DNA of 64,000 nt from Tretioscincus oriximinensis. Its lineage: Eukaryota > Chordata > Lepidosauria > Squamata > Gymnophthalmidae. Location: positions 671,422 through 735,421 of the forward strand of contig JAJVDF010000163.1 of NCBI GenBank assembly GCA_022410635.1, read 5' to 3'. Shown piece after piece: positions 1 through 10,775 of this stretch. A program made the translations under genes and the position numbers. The notes beneath the pieces are model-generated. The model did no database searches and was not told where the DNA came from. It saw only the letters and a list, made by a program, of their open reading frames with translations. Each line of letters opens with the position of its first letter. The first letter of the stretch is position 1.

Positions 1-19
1 ATGTTCTTATGTTCTTAAC
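1..19 (+). mobile_element. CR1-type LINE 3' terminus
   Basis: The window opens with ATGTTCTTATGTTCTTA, the short tandem octamer that ends the CR1-like copies elsewhere here (for example 5330-5347 and 10763-10775). The body lies off the left edge. Confidence 0.6.
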
Positions 20-720
20 CAAAAAACCCCTGGCACACCAAAACATAGCAGCAGTGGCACTCAAGATGTGCTGGGATTTTTTACTCTGGGGTCTATGTGG
101 TGCCACTGGTGTCCCAGGTTCCTGCCGTCTCCCAAGAGGCAGAGCCTCTTGGGTGGCGAGCAAAATTGGTAATCAAGCAGCATATCTGGGATTTGACTTA
201 CAAACACAACTAGGAAAACTGGATAGAGTGCCAGTAATAAAGGAAGGGAAGAGATTATTAAAACCAGCTGATTATATCTCTAAACTAACCATCCCTAATC
301 ACGGAAAATCATTCACCCTTGGAAGAGTNAACGTCCTTCCATCTGCGCGGCTGAATGGCAGATATGAGGGTAAACCCTACCATGAAAGAATCTGCCNGTG
401 CGGGTCCAATGAAGTTGAAACAGCAACACATGTTCTCCTACACTGTGGGATGTACCAAGAACTCAGGAGGGAAATGATCAACCCCATAATCCTTCCTTTT
501 CCAGGAAGAAATGATGACCAGTACTTGAAAATACTAGTGGAGGATACAAATGATTCAGTTACTGCTGCGGTGGCCAAATACTGCGCCCTGGTAACGAGGA
601 TTAGAAGAAATTACTCATTGTAATTGTACAAATTATTTAAAAGCTATTAAAATTGATATTTATCTTTCATTCAATTGAATAGCACTGGTCGATAACCATA
701 ATAAATCATTCATCCATTCA
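20..720 (+). mobile_element. Non-LTR retrotransposon 3' fragment with CCHC-type C-terminal domain
   Basis: An open frame ending at 623 contains NVLPSARLNGRYEGKPYHER and then C-x-CGSNEVETATHVLLHC, a Cys-x-Cys-x(8)-His-x(4)-Cys zinc-knuckle pattern seen at the C-terminus of several LINE ORF2 proteins, followed by about 60 residues to a stop. The non-coding tail ends in AT-rich (ATTC)-like repeats near 700-720. The clade cannot be fixed without a database search. The N-terminal part of the frame before about 150 does not look like LINE protein and is probably a shadow. Confidence 0.55.
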
Positions 721-1433
721 TATACGCACTGCTGTGATGGTCAAGGGCAGGTCGCCCATGCCGCTGACGGAGGAGCTGTGCCCACTCAGTGTCTGTTTTT
801 GACTCTGACGCGCTGGTTTGACAGCTGTTGGTCTGAAGAGGCGGCTACTGAGGTGAAAAAGAAAAGCCGCGTGCAGAGGAGGCAACAAGAAGCCTCACTG
901 AGCCGCCAACTTCCTCGTCCCGTCATATATACTGGGGCCGGTGGGTGGCGCGTGGCTTCCTGCCCCCTCCTCTGCTCAGGCCGGGCCTGTTGCAGAGCGG
1001 GCAAAATGAAGGGAGAGGGAAAGGATAAGGTACTAAGTGCCCTGCCCCTTTACTGGCCGCATGGAGGGGTCAGCCAGGCGCAAAGGGAGAGGCATGCCGA
1101 AAGAAAATAGAATTAAGGATTAAAGAATACCAAAAGAACAATGTGCCTAAGTGGTCCAAACTGGCTAGGTGCCACTCAGGAGTCCACCTGCTCACAGCTG
1201 CCCATGGTGGAGAGATAAACAGACAGAAATAAACAAAATGAAATAAAAGGGGTGAAGGGGAGAGGAAGAAGGAAAGACTGACAGGGAAGGATAGTTGTGT
1301 AGAAAATAAGACCAGGGAAACAGAAGGTGGGAGACAGAAAGGATGGGCAGCAACCAAACATTTCTTGCTTTGCTGGAGCCAGCTGTATTACACAGGGGCA
1401 GTGGGCATAGTTCCCTAGTAAAGATATATTTAC

Positions 1434-1566
1434 CTGGAATCCTGGAATAGACAGCGGAAGCTTAATGTTCAGGAAACTGCGGACTAACTGGTAGGTTCCC
1501 GGCACTCCCCCCAGCTGGGCTTGGTACAAATTTCCAAAGACCGTCACCAGCGTGTAGCTCTTGTAA
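1434..1566 (-). CDS. NUP93: NUP93 exon 9, residues 265-309
   Basis: This 133-nt exon has acceptor GTTATAG| and donor CAG|GTAAATA. It completes the split codon and encodes [40 protein letters not shown] and PGFQ, part of the NUP93 alpha-solenoid scaffold. [32 protein letters not shown] is essentially invariant in vertebrates. It is the last exon in the window; roughly 510 residues remain to be encoded beyond the left edge. Confidence 0.97.
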
Positions 1567-2025
1567 CTATAACAAAATGTTAACTAGAGGTTAATGCATC
1601 ATTTCGTTGGTTTATTTTAAATATCCTAGCCTGCAAGTGAATAAAACCGTATCTTAAAATAGGAAAAGAGAAAGCAGAGCATTCAAAAGCACAGGTTAAG
1701 ANTAACTTATAAAAATAGAAGGATTAAAGGAAAAAAAAGATGCAGTACTCTAATATTTTTTAGAGGTAGATGATGGGAGGGATGAAGAAGGTTTCATAAT
1801 GTTTCGTTGTACGAATATTCTGTTTTGAGTTGGATTAATTGTTTAGTAAAATCAAAAGCACAACTTCGGGTATCTAGAATATTTACGGGAGTTTGTTTGA
1901 TGCTGTATGTTACATTGAATATATATATTTATTTAGGAGGCCCTTTGGAAAAAAGAGCATTATTAATAAACATTTTATTTTATTACTATTTACGTATAAT
2001 ACATACTAAGACACGACAAAAAAAT

Positions 2026-2288
2026 GAGAGCCAGTTTGGTGTAGTGGTTAGAGCGTTGGACTCTTATCTAGTAGTCTCCCGGTTCGATTCTCCACTCCTC
2101 CATGAAAGCCAGCTGGGTGACTTTGAGCCACTCACAGTTCTTTAGAACTCTCTCAGCCCCACCTACTTCACAAGGTGTCTGTCATGGAGAAAGCAATAAA
2201 ATCTAATCCCCCCCCCTATAGTTGGCTGCCCTGAGACCTTCGTGTATAGGACAGGATATAAGTACAAATAAATAAATAATAAATAATA
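2026..2288 (+). mobile_element. tRNA-derived SINE (family 1), full length
   Basis: The 5' head GAGCCAGTTTGGTGTAGTGG carries a pol III A box (TGGTGTAGTGG), and GGTTCGATTC near 2089-2098 is the B box. The body reads CCACTCCTCCATGAAAGCCA and then the CTCTCAGCCCCACCTACTTC segment. The 3' tail CCCTGAGACCTTCGTGTATA followed by AAATAAATAAAT matches the 3' end of the L2-like LINE at 46262-48560, implying mobilisation by that LINE group. Confidence 0.85.
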
Positions 2289-2295
2289 TTTACAT

Positions 2296-2672
2296 ACCTC
2301 ACATCAGTCTTCAAAGAGTTGCACTGGCTGGCAATTTGCTACCGAGCCCAATTCAAGGTATTAACTCTAATCCATAAGGCCCCAAATACCTAAGGGAAGA
2401 CCTTCTCCCTGATCAACCTGCCAGTGCCTTAAGAACTGCAGAGGAAACGCACCTGACTATACATCTCTCCGTGGAAAAGAGGGTAGGAACCCACACAGTC
2501 TCCCCTAGAGTTCCATCTATCATCATCTATGAATACATTTAGAAAACTCTTCAAGGTATATCTTTTCAGCCTCCTCCTTGGCTTGAAAAACCACCTCTCA
2601 NTTGCTGTGCTTACTACTCTGAGACCCTCAGGTATAGAGCAGTATAGAAATGCAAATAAATAAATAAATAAG
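2296..2672 (+). mobile_element. L2-like LINE 3' end
   Basis: Decayed coding text resembling LHWL-LLPRAQFKVLTLIHKA is followed by the shared tail (GAGACCCTCAGGTATAGAGC) and an AAATAAATAAAT repeat at 2655-2672. It is the same element type as 46262-48560, opposite strand. Confidence 0.7.
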
Positions 2673-2689
2673 AATGAAGGGGAACTCTA

Positions 2690-3045
2690 CTGAATCGGCC
2701 CACAGCTTTTTGTCTCATACAGTGATTCACCTGGGCATAGTATTGGGAGTTTTCTGGCCAGAAACCTTGGCCTGGAGCCCCAAAATGTATGAGATTTTTG
2801 GTTTTTACTCATGCACAATGCACACTTAAATTTTTTGGACGTCCCTTCCAGGTGCGTCATGTCAGGGTGCCATTCCCAGCAGCAGAGGCTGGGTGCCCTT
2901 ATTGGAAGCAGGGGATGGAATTCTTGGGCACTGGTGTACGAGAACCCATCCCTTGTACAAAGGTGCATAAATCTGGTCCTTCCACCACTGCCTGGGCATC
3001 ACAAGCAGAATAAAAAAGCAAAACCTTTCACCCACTCTCGATAAA
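2690..3045 (-). mobile_element. CR1-like 3' end split by a nested insertion
   Basis: 2690-2738 and 2991-3045 are two halves of a minus-strand CR1 3' UTR (TGTCTCATACAGTG; then CATCACAAGCAGAATAAAAA). Between them sits a 252-bp foreign repeat (2739-2990). Confidence 0.65.
2739..2990. mobile_element. Unnamed dispersed repeat X, flanked by CCTGGGCAT duplication
   Basis: It is flanked by CCTGGGCAT at 2730-2738 and 2991-2999. The body is homologous to 59062-59372, with shared segments such as AAAATGT(A/G)TGAGATTTTT and GAACCCAT-C-TTGTACAA. The class is unknown. Confidence 0.6.
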
Positions 3046-3589
3046 TAATTGAAGTTTATTGCAGTGGGTCTNTGAAGTAAGACGCACTCAAAAACTCTAG
3101 CTAACTGGGCAGAGATTGTTCCATTGTGGTTTAAATCCATATTTTACCTATTTTTCTGCCTATATCTTAGTTCCGAAGACTTTACCAATGTGTTTGCTGA
3201 TGTAAAAGTTTATCATTGACGTTAACTTCCCTTTGTGTGAACTCTCAATAATTCATTCCTTGTATTCTTATCCACATGGTGCTTGTTCCCATCTCTTTTT
3301 TGAACTGACTTTAGGTTCTACACAATACCCTGCTATGTATATGATCCTTTCTTAAAGCTATCCAGGCTAATTGCCAAGACTATGCTATCAACAACCAAGC
3401 AAGAGATTGTAGTTCACTGGAAAACTAAATCCCCTCCCCTTCTTCTCCCACTGTTTTTTGAATAGTGCAGGCATTAGCAACCTTGGAATATATTCTATCT
3501 CCAATTCACTGCTTTCAGGACTATATGGAATCCAATTTTCCAATATGTATCAGCAAGCAGGGCTTAATGTGCATGCCACCAAGCCTTCA

Positions 3590-4165
3590 GGTACAGCGCT
3601 TGTACGATCACCACACTTTAGAAAGGATATTGTGGAGCTGGAAAAGATGCAAAAAAGGGTTGCAAGAATGATCAAAGGACTGAAACATCCCAGTTATGAA
3701 ATCAGGCTGCAGTGTTTAGGCCTCCTCAGCCTTGAAAGATGGCATTTAAGAATTAAATTATATAAAATCATGCATGGGATGGGTAAGGTAAACAGAGGAA
3801 AAATATTTTCTCTATCACGCAGCAACCAGGCTGATGGGCAGAATTGTTGGGAGAGACGAAGGAATGTATATTTTTTTCATCCAGGAGGTTGTCATCTGTC
3901 TGTGGAATTCACTTACAAGAGTCATGGGGGTAGCTAGTAGCCTGGATAGCTTCATGATAGGATTAGACAATCTCACAGAAGCCAAGTGTATCAGGCAGGA
4001 TCCCTGAAATACCATTTGCATCTAGTCAAGAGCAGCTGACAGGTTTTCCTTCTTCTGCTTGAGCAATGCTATTGATGGGCCACAGTGTGAGACAGAATGT
4101 GAGTCTGGATGGGCTCTGGCCCCATTCNACAGGGCTCCTCTCATATACTTATTTAATATATAGCC
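3590..4165 (+). mobile_element. CR1-like LINE, decayed ORF2 end and 3' UTR
   Basis: In-frame text DIVELEKMQKRVARMIKGLK and then LQCLGLLSLERWHL-KLYKIM is the CR1 reverse transcriptase C-terminal region. Frameshifts follow, then the 3' UTR (CTGGATGGGCTCTGGCCCCA near 4105). Confidence 0.8.
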
Positions 4166-4319
4166 AGCAAGAACCTTTCAAGCCAATGANGCGCTTCTCA
4201 GCCAGCTCCTACTTGTATTACAATCTCAACTCTGTGGTTATGCATCGTAGGGTTCTCTGTTTGTTTTGTCAAGTTTATTGACTTAAATTTAATAAAAAAA
4301 TAATTAAAACATTTAATAT

Positions 4320-5347
4320 TTTGCTGACGACACTAAACTGTTCAGGGTAGTGAAAACTGAAAATGATTGTAAGGCACTCCAGAGTGATTTATTGAAATTG
4401 GGTGAGTGGGCATCAAAGTGGCAAATGCACTTCAACTTAAGCAAGTGCAAGGTCATGCATATTGGGGCAAAGAACCCAAAATACTCCTACCACCTGATGG
4501 GAACCAAGCTTTCTGTGACCAAGCAAGAAAAGGATCTTGGGGTGTTGGTGGACAATTCAATGAAGATGTCGACCCAGTGTGCAGCAGCAGCAAAAAAGGC
4601 AAATTCCATGTTGGGGATAATTAGGAAAGGAATCGAAAATAAGTCAGCAAATGTTGTTTTGCCTCTTTATAAATCTGTGGTGAGGCCACATTTGGAATAC
4701 TGTGTTCAATTCTGGTCACCACATCTCAAGAGGGATATTTTGGAACTGGAGAAGGTGCAGAAAAGGGCAACAAAAATGATCAAGGNTCTGGAGCACCTCC
4801 CTTACGAAGCAAGGCTGCAACGTCTGGGCCTCTTCAGCCTTGAAAGGAGACGTTTGAGGGGTGATCTGATTGAAGTGTACAAAATCATGCATGGGATCGA
4901 CAGGGTGAATAGAGAAAAAATGTTTTCCCTATCACACAACACAAGGACCAGAGGGCACTCCTTAAAACTGTTGGGTAGAAAAGTGAGAACAGACAAAGGG
5001 AAGTATTTTTTCACCCAGAGGGTCATCGGCCTGTGGAATTTACTTCCTGAAGAGGTAGTGGTAGCTAACAGCTTGGATAGTTTCAAGACAGGACTAGACA
5101 GGTTTATGGACACTAAGGGTATAAATGGATACTAAGATAGTTGTCTGGATGTAGCCTCCGGGATGGAGCAACAGGCNGGACTTTTGAAATACCATTTGCA
5201 GGGAGTCACGAACAGGAGCAGCATATTTTGCTTTCCTCTGTTCGGACTGCCCAGGTGCATCTGGTGGGCCTTTGTGTGACACAGAATGCTGGACTCGATG
5301 GGCTGTGGCCTGATCCAGTATGGCTCTTCTTATGTTCTTATGTTCTT
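4320..5347 (+). mobile_element. CR1-like LINE, ORF2 3' third intact, 5'-truncated at FADD
   Basis: The open frame starts with codons for F-A-D-D (4320-4331), the reverse transcriptase catalytic box, and runs uninterrupted to a stop at 5133-5135. It includes LGEWASKWQMHFNLSKCKVM, KDLGVLVDNSMKMSTQC, LYKSVVRPHLEYCVQFWSP, LERRRLRGDLIEVYKIMHGI and FFTQRVIGLWNLLPEEVV, all typical of CR1 ORF2. The 3' UTR follows to TATGTTCTTATGTTCTTA. It is the best preserved CR1 copy here, but the endonuclease and most of the reverse transcriptase are absent, so it is inactive. Confidence 0.92.
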
Positions 5348-5433
5348 AATATTAAGAATTAATTAAAAATTAAAAATATTAAAAACATCTAATAAAAATC
5401 TTTTGAACCAATCTGATCACTGAGGACCCTCAC

Positions 5434-5573
5434 TTTTGCTCAAGATACTGCAGGGCCTGCCGTACAAACTGCATCTGTACTTCCATGCTTGTCCGGACTT
5501 TCAGCGCATCACTTGCGGGCACTAGCAAGACGTCCGTCATTTGTTTCATCATGGCCCACAAGTCGGAAATGTT
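5434..5573 (-). CDS. NUP93: NUP93 exon 8, residues 219-264 plus a split codon
   Basis: This 140-nt exon has acceptor TGCAG| and donor AAAA|GTGAGG. It encodes [40 protein letters not shown] and LQYLEQ. Two leftover bases (AA) join the T of exon 9 to make Asn. [15 protein letters not shown] and FVRQAL-YLEQ are conserved NUP93 helices. The acceptor is preceded by an uninterrupted run of about 15 T on the coding strand (poly-A on the plus strand from about 5578), so the polypyrimidine tract here is a homopolymer. Confidence 0.96.
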
Positions 5574-6022
5574 CTGCAAAAAAAAAAAAAAACCAAGGAA
5601 AGGTGACATGAGCAGTTCACCAGATTTCTATCAAAACCATGTTTCATATGCTCCCACTTTCCCAGGAATATTCACTGTAAAAGACTTGGGTCTTCATTAT
5701 TTTACGGCAGGTTTGTGGAGCAATTTTTTTTGCCAGGGGCCATTAGGATATTTGTAACATCACTTGAGGGCCAAACCCCTCCCCACTTGCAGAATAGCTT
5801 CCCTCCTGCCCAGGCCACACTCCCACCCTGGCCATATCCCCCCTCTTCCCCATGCCAGTCTCACATCTAGAGCCACAAAACTGCACACTTTTCAATCCTC
5901 CCTCCATCCACTTGCCACCTCCCTCTCTTGTAGGCCTCCTCCCATCCTCTTTTTGTATTTCACTTCATGTTTTAACAAAGTGAGGAACATTGATTGACTG
6001 ATTGGTAATTATACTCCGCCCT

Positions 6023-6150
6023 ACTCCATGATCAATCAGAGGAACAGGTTGCTACAAGACGTGGTGAGTTCTCCTTTGCCCAAAGTCTGCAAATGGGGGC
6101 TGGACAGCCATCTGACTGGGATGATTTAGTGGATCCTGCATTGAGCAGGG
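6023..6150 (+). mobile_element. CR1 LINE C-terminal fragment (second subfamily)
   Basis: GAGGAACAGGTTGCTACAAG through GGGGGCTGGACAGCCATCTG encodes a decayed NRLLQDVV-SPLPKVCKWGLDSHL-like peptide of amniote CR1 type. It abuts a SINE at 6164. Confidence 0.55.
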
Positions 6151-6163
6151 GGAGAATGGCAGT

Positions 6164-6320
6164 GCAGGCATGAATGGCTCAATCACTTAGGAAACGGCCT
6201 CTCATCTGGGAGATGGGGTTTCGAAGCCCTGTGCCGGACGTGGGGAGGAGTGAACATCTTCCACTAGCCTGTAGCTCTAGCCAACCCAGCTAATCATCCT
6301 TCTTCTCCTTCTCCTTCTAA
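6164..6320 (+). mobile_element. tRNA-like SINE (family 2), 5' half
   Basis: It begins GCAGGCATGAATGGCTCAAT, with a box-B-like GGTTTCGAAGCC at 6217-6228, then TAGCCTGTAGCTCTAGCCAA. It ends in a CTTCTCCTTCTCC run. The same family occurs at ten other places here. Confidence 0.7.
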
Positions 6321-6329
6321 CTCTATGAT

Positions 6330-6510
6330 TCTATACCTGAAGGTTTCAGGGTGGGCAACTAAAGGGCGGCACACATAGCTTTTGTTGATTTCTCCACAAC
6401 AGACAGCCTGTGAAGTATGCGGGTCTGACAGAGTTCTAAAGAACTGTAATTGTCCCTACATCACCCATCTGGTTTCATGGAAGAAAGCAGAACTGAACTG
6501 ATGAAAGGGG
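6330..6510 (-). mobile_element. SINE family 1, head-truncated
   Basis: The tail (TATACCTGAAGGTTTCAGGG) and body (TTTCTCCACAACAGACAGCC) are recognisable on the minus strand. The tRNA head is missing. Confidence 0.6.
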
Positions 6511-6869
6511 TACTATAAATAAATGTATTCTTATTCTTATTCTACTAGGGGATTAGCCTGAGCTCGCTACTAGAAATGAGCACAGGCTCTAGCCTGGGTT
6601 CCCACATCCCCTGCCCTGCTTTATTGGCATCTGGGTAGGCAGAGGAAAGCAGTGAAAATTAACCATGGCAGAGGGCCCAACTGACATGTGCCTGCGCAGC
6701 ACGCCATCGTTTCCTTCTGCCTCACCTGAGGGCCCAACTGATGGGTGCCTGTGGCACCTGCTGTTGGTCAGTGGTGTTTCGGCACCAATTTTAGTCCAAT
6801 CAGATAATGAGGGAGGCAGGACTTATTCCCCCCTCGCTGTCTGGTTGGACTAACCATTGCCATTTCTTC

Positions 6870-6965
6870 CTTAGATGTAGGATTATCTGAAGAAGGAGAC
6901 TTGTCTACGCAAGTTCATGCCACCTACCTTTTTCTTGTAATCTTTAAATTGCTACAGTACTTCCC
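6870..6965. repeat. Dispersed repeat Z fragment
   Basis: It contains CTGAAGAAGGAGACTTGTCT followed by a CAAGTTCATGCCACCTACCT-like text. The same core (GACTTGTCTACAAAAGCTCA) recurs at 13125, 15975, 22790, 25200, 42405, 55645 and 61340. Confidence 0.55.
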
Positions 6966-7134
6966 CCTTGCTAGACTCTGGCCGAAATTAACGAGCACCA
7001 TAGGCTGAAACATCTGGAATGCTTAAGAAGTTGATGTGCATGCTTAAGAAGTTGTCAGTTTTGCCTGCATTCACAGGCAGCAAATCTCCGCTGAATGCAA
7101 GCAGATCTCCCCATCACTAACATATGGACATTAC

Positions 7135-7224
7135 CTTATCATCCAGTTCTGGAATTGTGGTAAAGAGGTCCACCAAGCTGGGCTGCAGGTGTCCACTTAC
7201 AATCTTCTCATTGTAAATGTAAAT
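7135..7224 (-). CDS. NUP93: NUP93 exon 7, residues 189-218
   Basis: This 90-nt, phase 0-0 exon has acceptor TTTTCAG| and donor AAG|GTAATG. It encodes [20 protein letters not shown] and then [10 protein letters not shown], starting the alpha-helical scaffold domain. The [18 protein letters not shown] block is diagnostic of NUP93; FTTIP replaces a divergent mammalian stretch in the same position. Confidence 0.96.
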
Positions 7225-7334
7225 CTGAAAACACATTGAGAGGCTCAAAGGGATTACGTGGCGCTAAATCAAAGACCTTGTAATGCATTTGAAAGAAAAA
7301 TACAATGGATGTTAGATGACGATATATATTGGAC

Positions 7335-7505
7335 AAGTTCGTGGACATGTTTCATGGAAGCCACTAGAATGGACCTCTTGATCCTGCCTCTGAGATGGAG
7401 CAACAGACAAGATTCCTATAATGCCACCTGCAGGTGAAAGCTTTGCCTTCTTTTGCTTGAGTTGCCCAGGAGCAATGGGTGGGCTACTGCAGTCTATAGC
7501 AGGCC
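7335..7505 (+). mobile_element. CR1-like 3' UTR fragment
   Basis: CCTGCCTCTGAGATGGAGCA and TTCTTTTGCTTGAGTTGCCC correspond to the 3' UTR of the copy at 4320-5347. The distal end is replaced by foldback-MITE text at 7505-7545. Confidence 0.6.
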
Positions 7506-7654
7506 TCACTTGGCTCATCCACATGCAGTGTGGGCTATGGACGCCCCGTTTGTATACTAGTTATTTAAGTACAAATTTATAAGTGGAGCTGCCATGAGTT
7601 GCAATTGCTACTAAAAATAAGCATCGATATGTGATTTGATATTTTAGATGGGTC

Positions 7655-8060
7655 CCCAAATATGTTTCCTATGTGCAGGATTGGCTAAGGAGGCTTCCTC
7701 TCTCCCAGTATTAGCTATGGTGAAGCCTGAGAGCTGTAGGCCACAGGGCAGGGCCCCACACAGGCTGGGCAGAAGAGGCTGCTTATTGCTCAGACTACAC
7801 TTGCCAGAAGGCCCCGCTGCTGCCACCACAACAGCTCTCTTTCACTTTTTTCACATTTGGGCTGCTGCTGCTACAGACAGCTTTGTGGAGCTGCTGACTA
7901 TCCAAGCTTTTGGAATAAGAACTTGTCATAGTGAAAAGAAAGACAAAGAAAAACAGGCCGAAATACAGTTAAGAAACAGAAATTCTGCCGGAATAGGTGA
8001 GAAACCGGAAGCTAGTCCTCTTATTACTGTTGACAACTGGTACCCCATCGATATTACCTC
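7655..8060 (+). mobile_element. Dispersed repeat W, long copy
   Basis: It is homologous to 34625-35010, 60840-61205 and part of 63575-63700. Landmarks are CACACAGGCTGGGCAGAAGA, a ZNF143-like ACTACACTTGCCAGAAGGCC at 7794-7813, TTTTTTCACATTTGGGCTGC and AACAGGCCGAAATACAGTTA. It carries no protein motif. Confidence 0.65.
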
Positions 8061-8974
8061 AAATCTTTAGGACCTGGGGTGGGCAGATATAAGATAAAAT
8101 AACTAAACATTTGTTATTTGTTACTGAAAGTCAAACTTCATGTTTGTGTGCATATACAGTGTGTATACATGTATATAGGATATTTATCTAACAAAGTACC
8201 ATGGTATATACCTGACATCCTTAAATAAGCAACTTTTATCAATGCCCCCTACACAATAGTGAGCCTCTCAAGATCCTGATCTGTGGAATCCTCTTCCACA
8301 AGACCTCAGAGCAGAAGAAAACGTATATTGGTCCTGGAACCACTTAAATTCTTCTGGGTGAATGTGCTACCATAGAGACTTTAATCTTAACAGAAACCCC
8401 TATGGTTGGTGTTGAGCTATCAGAATTTTTACCTATAATTATGCTGCCCTTTGGTGGAAGGGGTGTTATAAATAAGCATTTGTTTTTGTGTATATTTGCC
8501 TGTGTAAATGCTTTATAAATACATAAATAAGAAGCAGTTTTCCAAAGCATACGTTTCTATCCCTATCCTTTCCCCCACCTCTGCTCTTGCTTACTGCCAG
8601 CCACAGCAAAATCTGATACAGCCCTCCTGACAAGATGGCCTTAGGGAAGTTCTCCCACCACAAATTTCCCATTCTGCTGTGTTGCAGCAGATGAGTGTCA
8701 AGAGACCCGGAGCAATAGGGAATGCTCCCACATATTAATTCCAAAGCTCCAGGCAGGCCTCGGGGTCAGAAGTATTTCTCGCTCTTCTGCATGACAAATT
8801 GCCAAGCTGATTTCTGACAGTGTTTTTAAAAAGAGGCCGTTTGCAAGCAGACTCGTAAAAACCTTGAAGCTGAGTCTCAACGTCAGCGTGGTTCTCAAAA
8901 ATACTTGTTCATGTAGGAAACGAGCATATCACCCATAAGGGCCAGGCTGTGAGCTCATCCCAGTTTATTTGGAT

Positions 8975-9265
8975 AAAAGGAGCCCTGATGAATGGAGTCA
9001 CAGCCTATCCAGTCCAACCTTTTGTCTCACACAGTGGCCCACCAATTGCACTTGGGCATCTCAAGCAGAAAGAGAAGGCAAAACCTTCACCTGTTTTTGA
9101 CTCTTGGAATATGCCATCAGCATAATAGTGGGACCTGCCATAGTCTACACTGGCATGTGGATAAGGTAAACAGGGCCTACCTTAGGCTACNCTGGTCCAC
9201 CAATTGCACCTGGGCATCTCAAGCAGACGAAGAAGGCAAAACCTTAACCTGTTCAAGGTATATTT
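8975..9265 (-). mobile_element. CR1-like 3' ends, two partial copies around MITE text
   Basis: 8985-9110 and 9190-9265 both read as a minus-strand CR1 3' UTR (CACCAATTGCACTTGGGCAT; CACCAATTGCACCTGGGCAT). Between them lies CCTGCCATAGTCTACACTGG, the stem of the foldback MITE family. Confidence 0.65.
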
Positions 9266-9579
9266 GAGTAACAGATTTCTCTTTTTAAAAAGAGAAAAAA
9301 GGTAGGAGAAAGGCAGTGCTGGAGAACTGGGCTAAACTAGAAAACAACACTTTCCCCCCAGTTTAGTCCAATTCTTCAGGACTAAAGTACACTGTGTGAT
9401 TTTAGAATAAACGACTATGGGAAAAGAGGCCAGCAATACAGCAGTATCGTTAAGAATATCAGAACATAAGAGGAGACCTACTGATTGGAGTCACTGCATG
9501 GAAGAAAAAGACAGACACTGGGNGGAGGCATAATTGTGGTACTTCGTTCACAACAAACCACAAGCTGCCATCTAGCACT

Positions 9580-9795
9580 GCTTATTTATTTACTTACACT
9601 TACATTCCGCCATATACCTAAAAGTCTCAGGGTAGATCACTATTTTAAAAAGCCATAAAACAGAGTAAAATGGAACCATTAAAATAGCACATTGCCTTTA
9701 ATGGGGTGGGTGGGACATTTGGCCCAGTATTTATTTATTTACTCGTATTTATTTACTTACATTTATTCCACTGCACTGAGATATTTTGACATAAG
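9580..9795 (-). mobile_element. L2-like/SINE tails, two fragments
   Basis: TTATTTATTTACTTACACTT with CCTAAAAGTCTCAGGG (9585-9640) and a second TTATTTATTTACTCGT stretch (9728-9790) are minus-strand copies of the shared LINE/SINE tail. Confidence 0.5.
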
Positions 9796-10564
9796 GCACT
9801 GCCTGGATTGCCTCATTCCAGTAGAAGCCTAGCAGGATATGACTTGAGTGGACAATACTGGTTTATAGTGACATAGGATGATTTGGGAAGTGATTGAATA
9901 TTACAAAAAAGTAATTTTTGGTATAATGAACGGCAACTCCATTAAAATGTATCAAGCTACAGGATGAAAAGATACTCAATACTGAGAAAGCCAGATTTAT
10001 CAATTTACAACAGGTTTTTAACAGGTCAGAGTATATAAACAGGTACAAGGCACAAGCTTAGTTTCCTTATTTCTTCTAAGAATCCTCCGTGTGTTGAAAA
10101 GAGGGTTTCTCAAATTTTTGCAAGCCCTTCCCACTGATTCATTAATCCAAACTCCCCTTCCGAATGACAAAGGAAACAGGGCTTATTGACTGGGCTTTTA
10201 AATTATCTGTAGTAATCATTAGCCATCTTTCCTTGGCTTCNTTTTCCTGAATATTTTCTCTGCTTTAGCCAAAAGCTGTTGCAAAATATTCTCAAGCCTC
10301 TGTGTCTTTTCATTCCTGTTTAGTCACTTTGTCTCCATAGTAATCTGGCTATTCTTTGCCCCAACGACTTTGTCTCTGTGTTAACTTCAACGACATTGGT
10401 TGCTTTTTCTCTTCAAGTCTTGAAGGCATGCCAAGAAAGTTAATTTAAAGGCGCACATGGCTTAAAAAAGGAACAGAATTATTTTTCTTCTCCATCAGAA
10501 GAAAAGGAAGTTGTCATAGATCAGAGAAGCCTGGGAGCTGACCTGCCTGACCCACTAGCCTGGG

Positions 10565-10775
10565 TACTAGGATGGATGTCTGGATGCTGCCTCCAGGATG
10601 GAGCAACAAGCCGGACTCCTGAAACGCCACTTGCAGGGAGTCATGAACAGGAGCACATTTTGCTTTCCTCTGTTTGGACTGCCCAGGGGCATCTGGTGGG
10701 CCTCTGTGTGATACAGAATGCTGGACGAGATGGGCTCTGGCCCGATCCAGTATGGCTCTTCCTATGTTCTTAGGT
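10565..10775 (+). mobile_element. CR1-like 3' UTR
   Basis: TGGATGTCTGGATGCTGCCT through CCGATCCAGTATGGCTCTTC closely resembles 5140-5347, with the terminal octamer decayed. It looks comparatively young. Confidence 0.8.

Larger units (their letters stand above)
1..1433 (-). other. NUP93: NUP93 intron 9, partial
   Basis: The intron runs from the exon 9 donor off the left edge. It contains a CR1 3' terminus (1-19), a LINE C-terminal coding fragment (about 90-720), and a moderately GC-rich stretch at 720-1100 with no recognised content. 1200-1340 is purine-rich. Confidence 0.8.

Noticed and set aside
778..1110. 110-codon plus-strand frame in GC-rich sequence
   Set aside because: Composition-driven; Arg/Ser/Cys-rich with no motif, inside NUP93 intron 9.
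2026..2098. Possible tRNA gene
   Set aside because: A and B boxes are present but the sequence is the head of a dispersed SINE with a LINE-derived tail, repeated elsewhere in the window; it does not fold as a complete tRNA.
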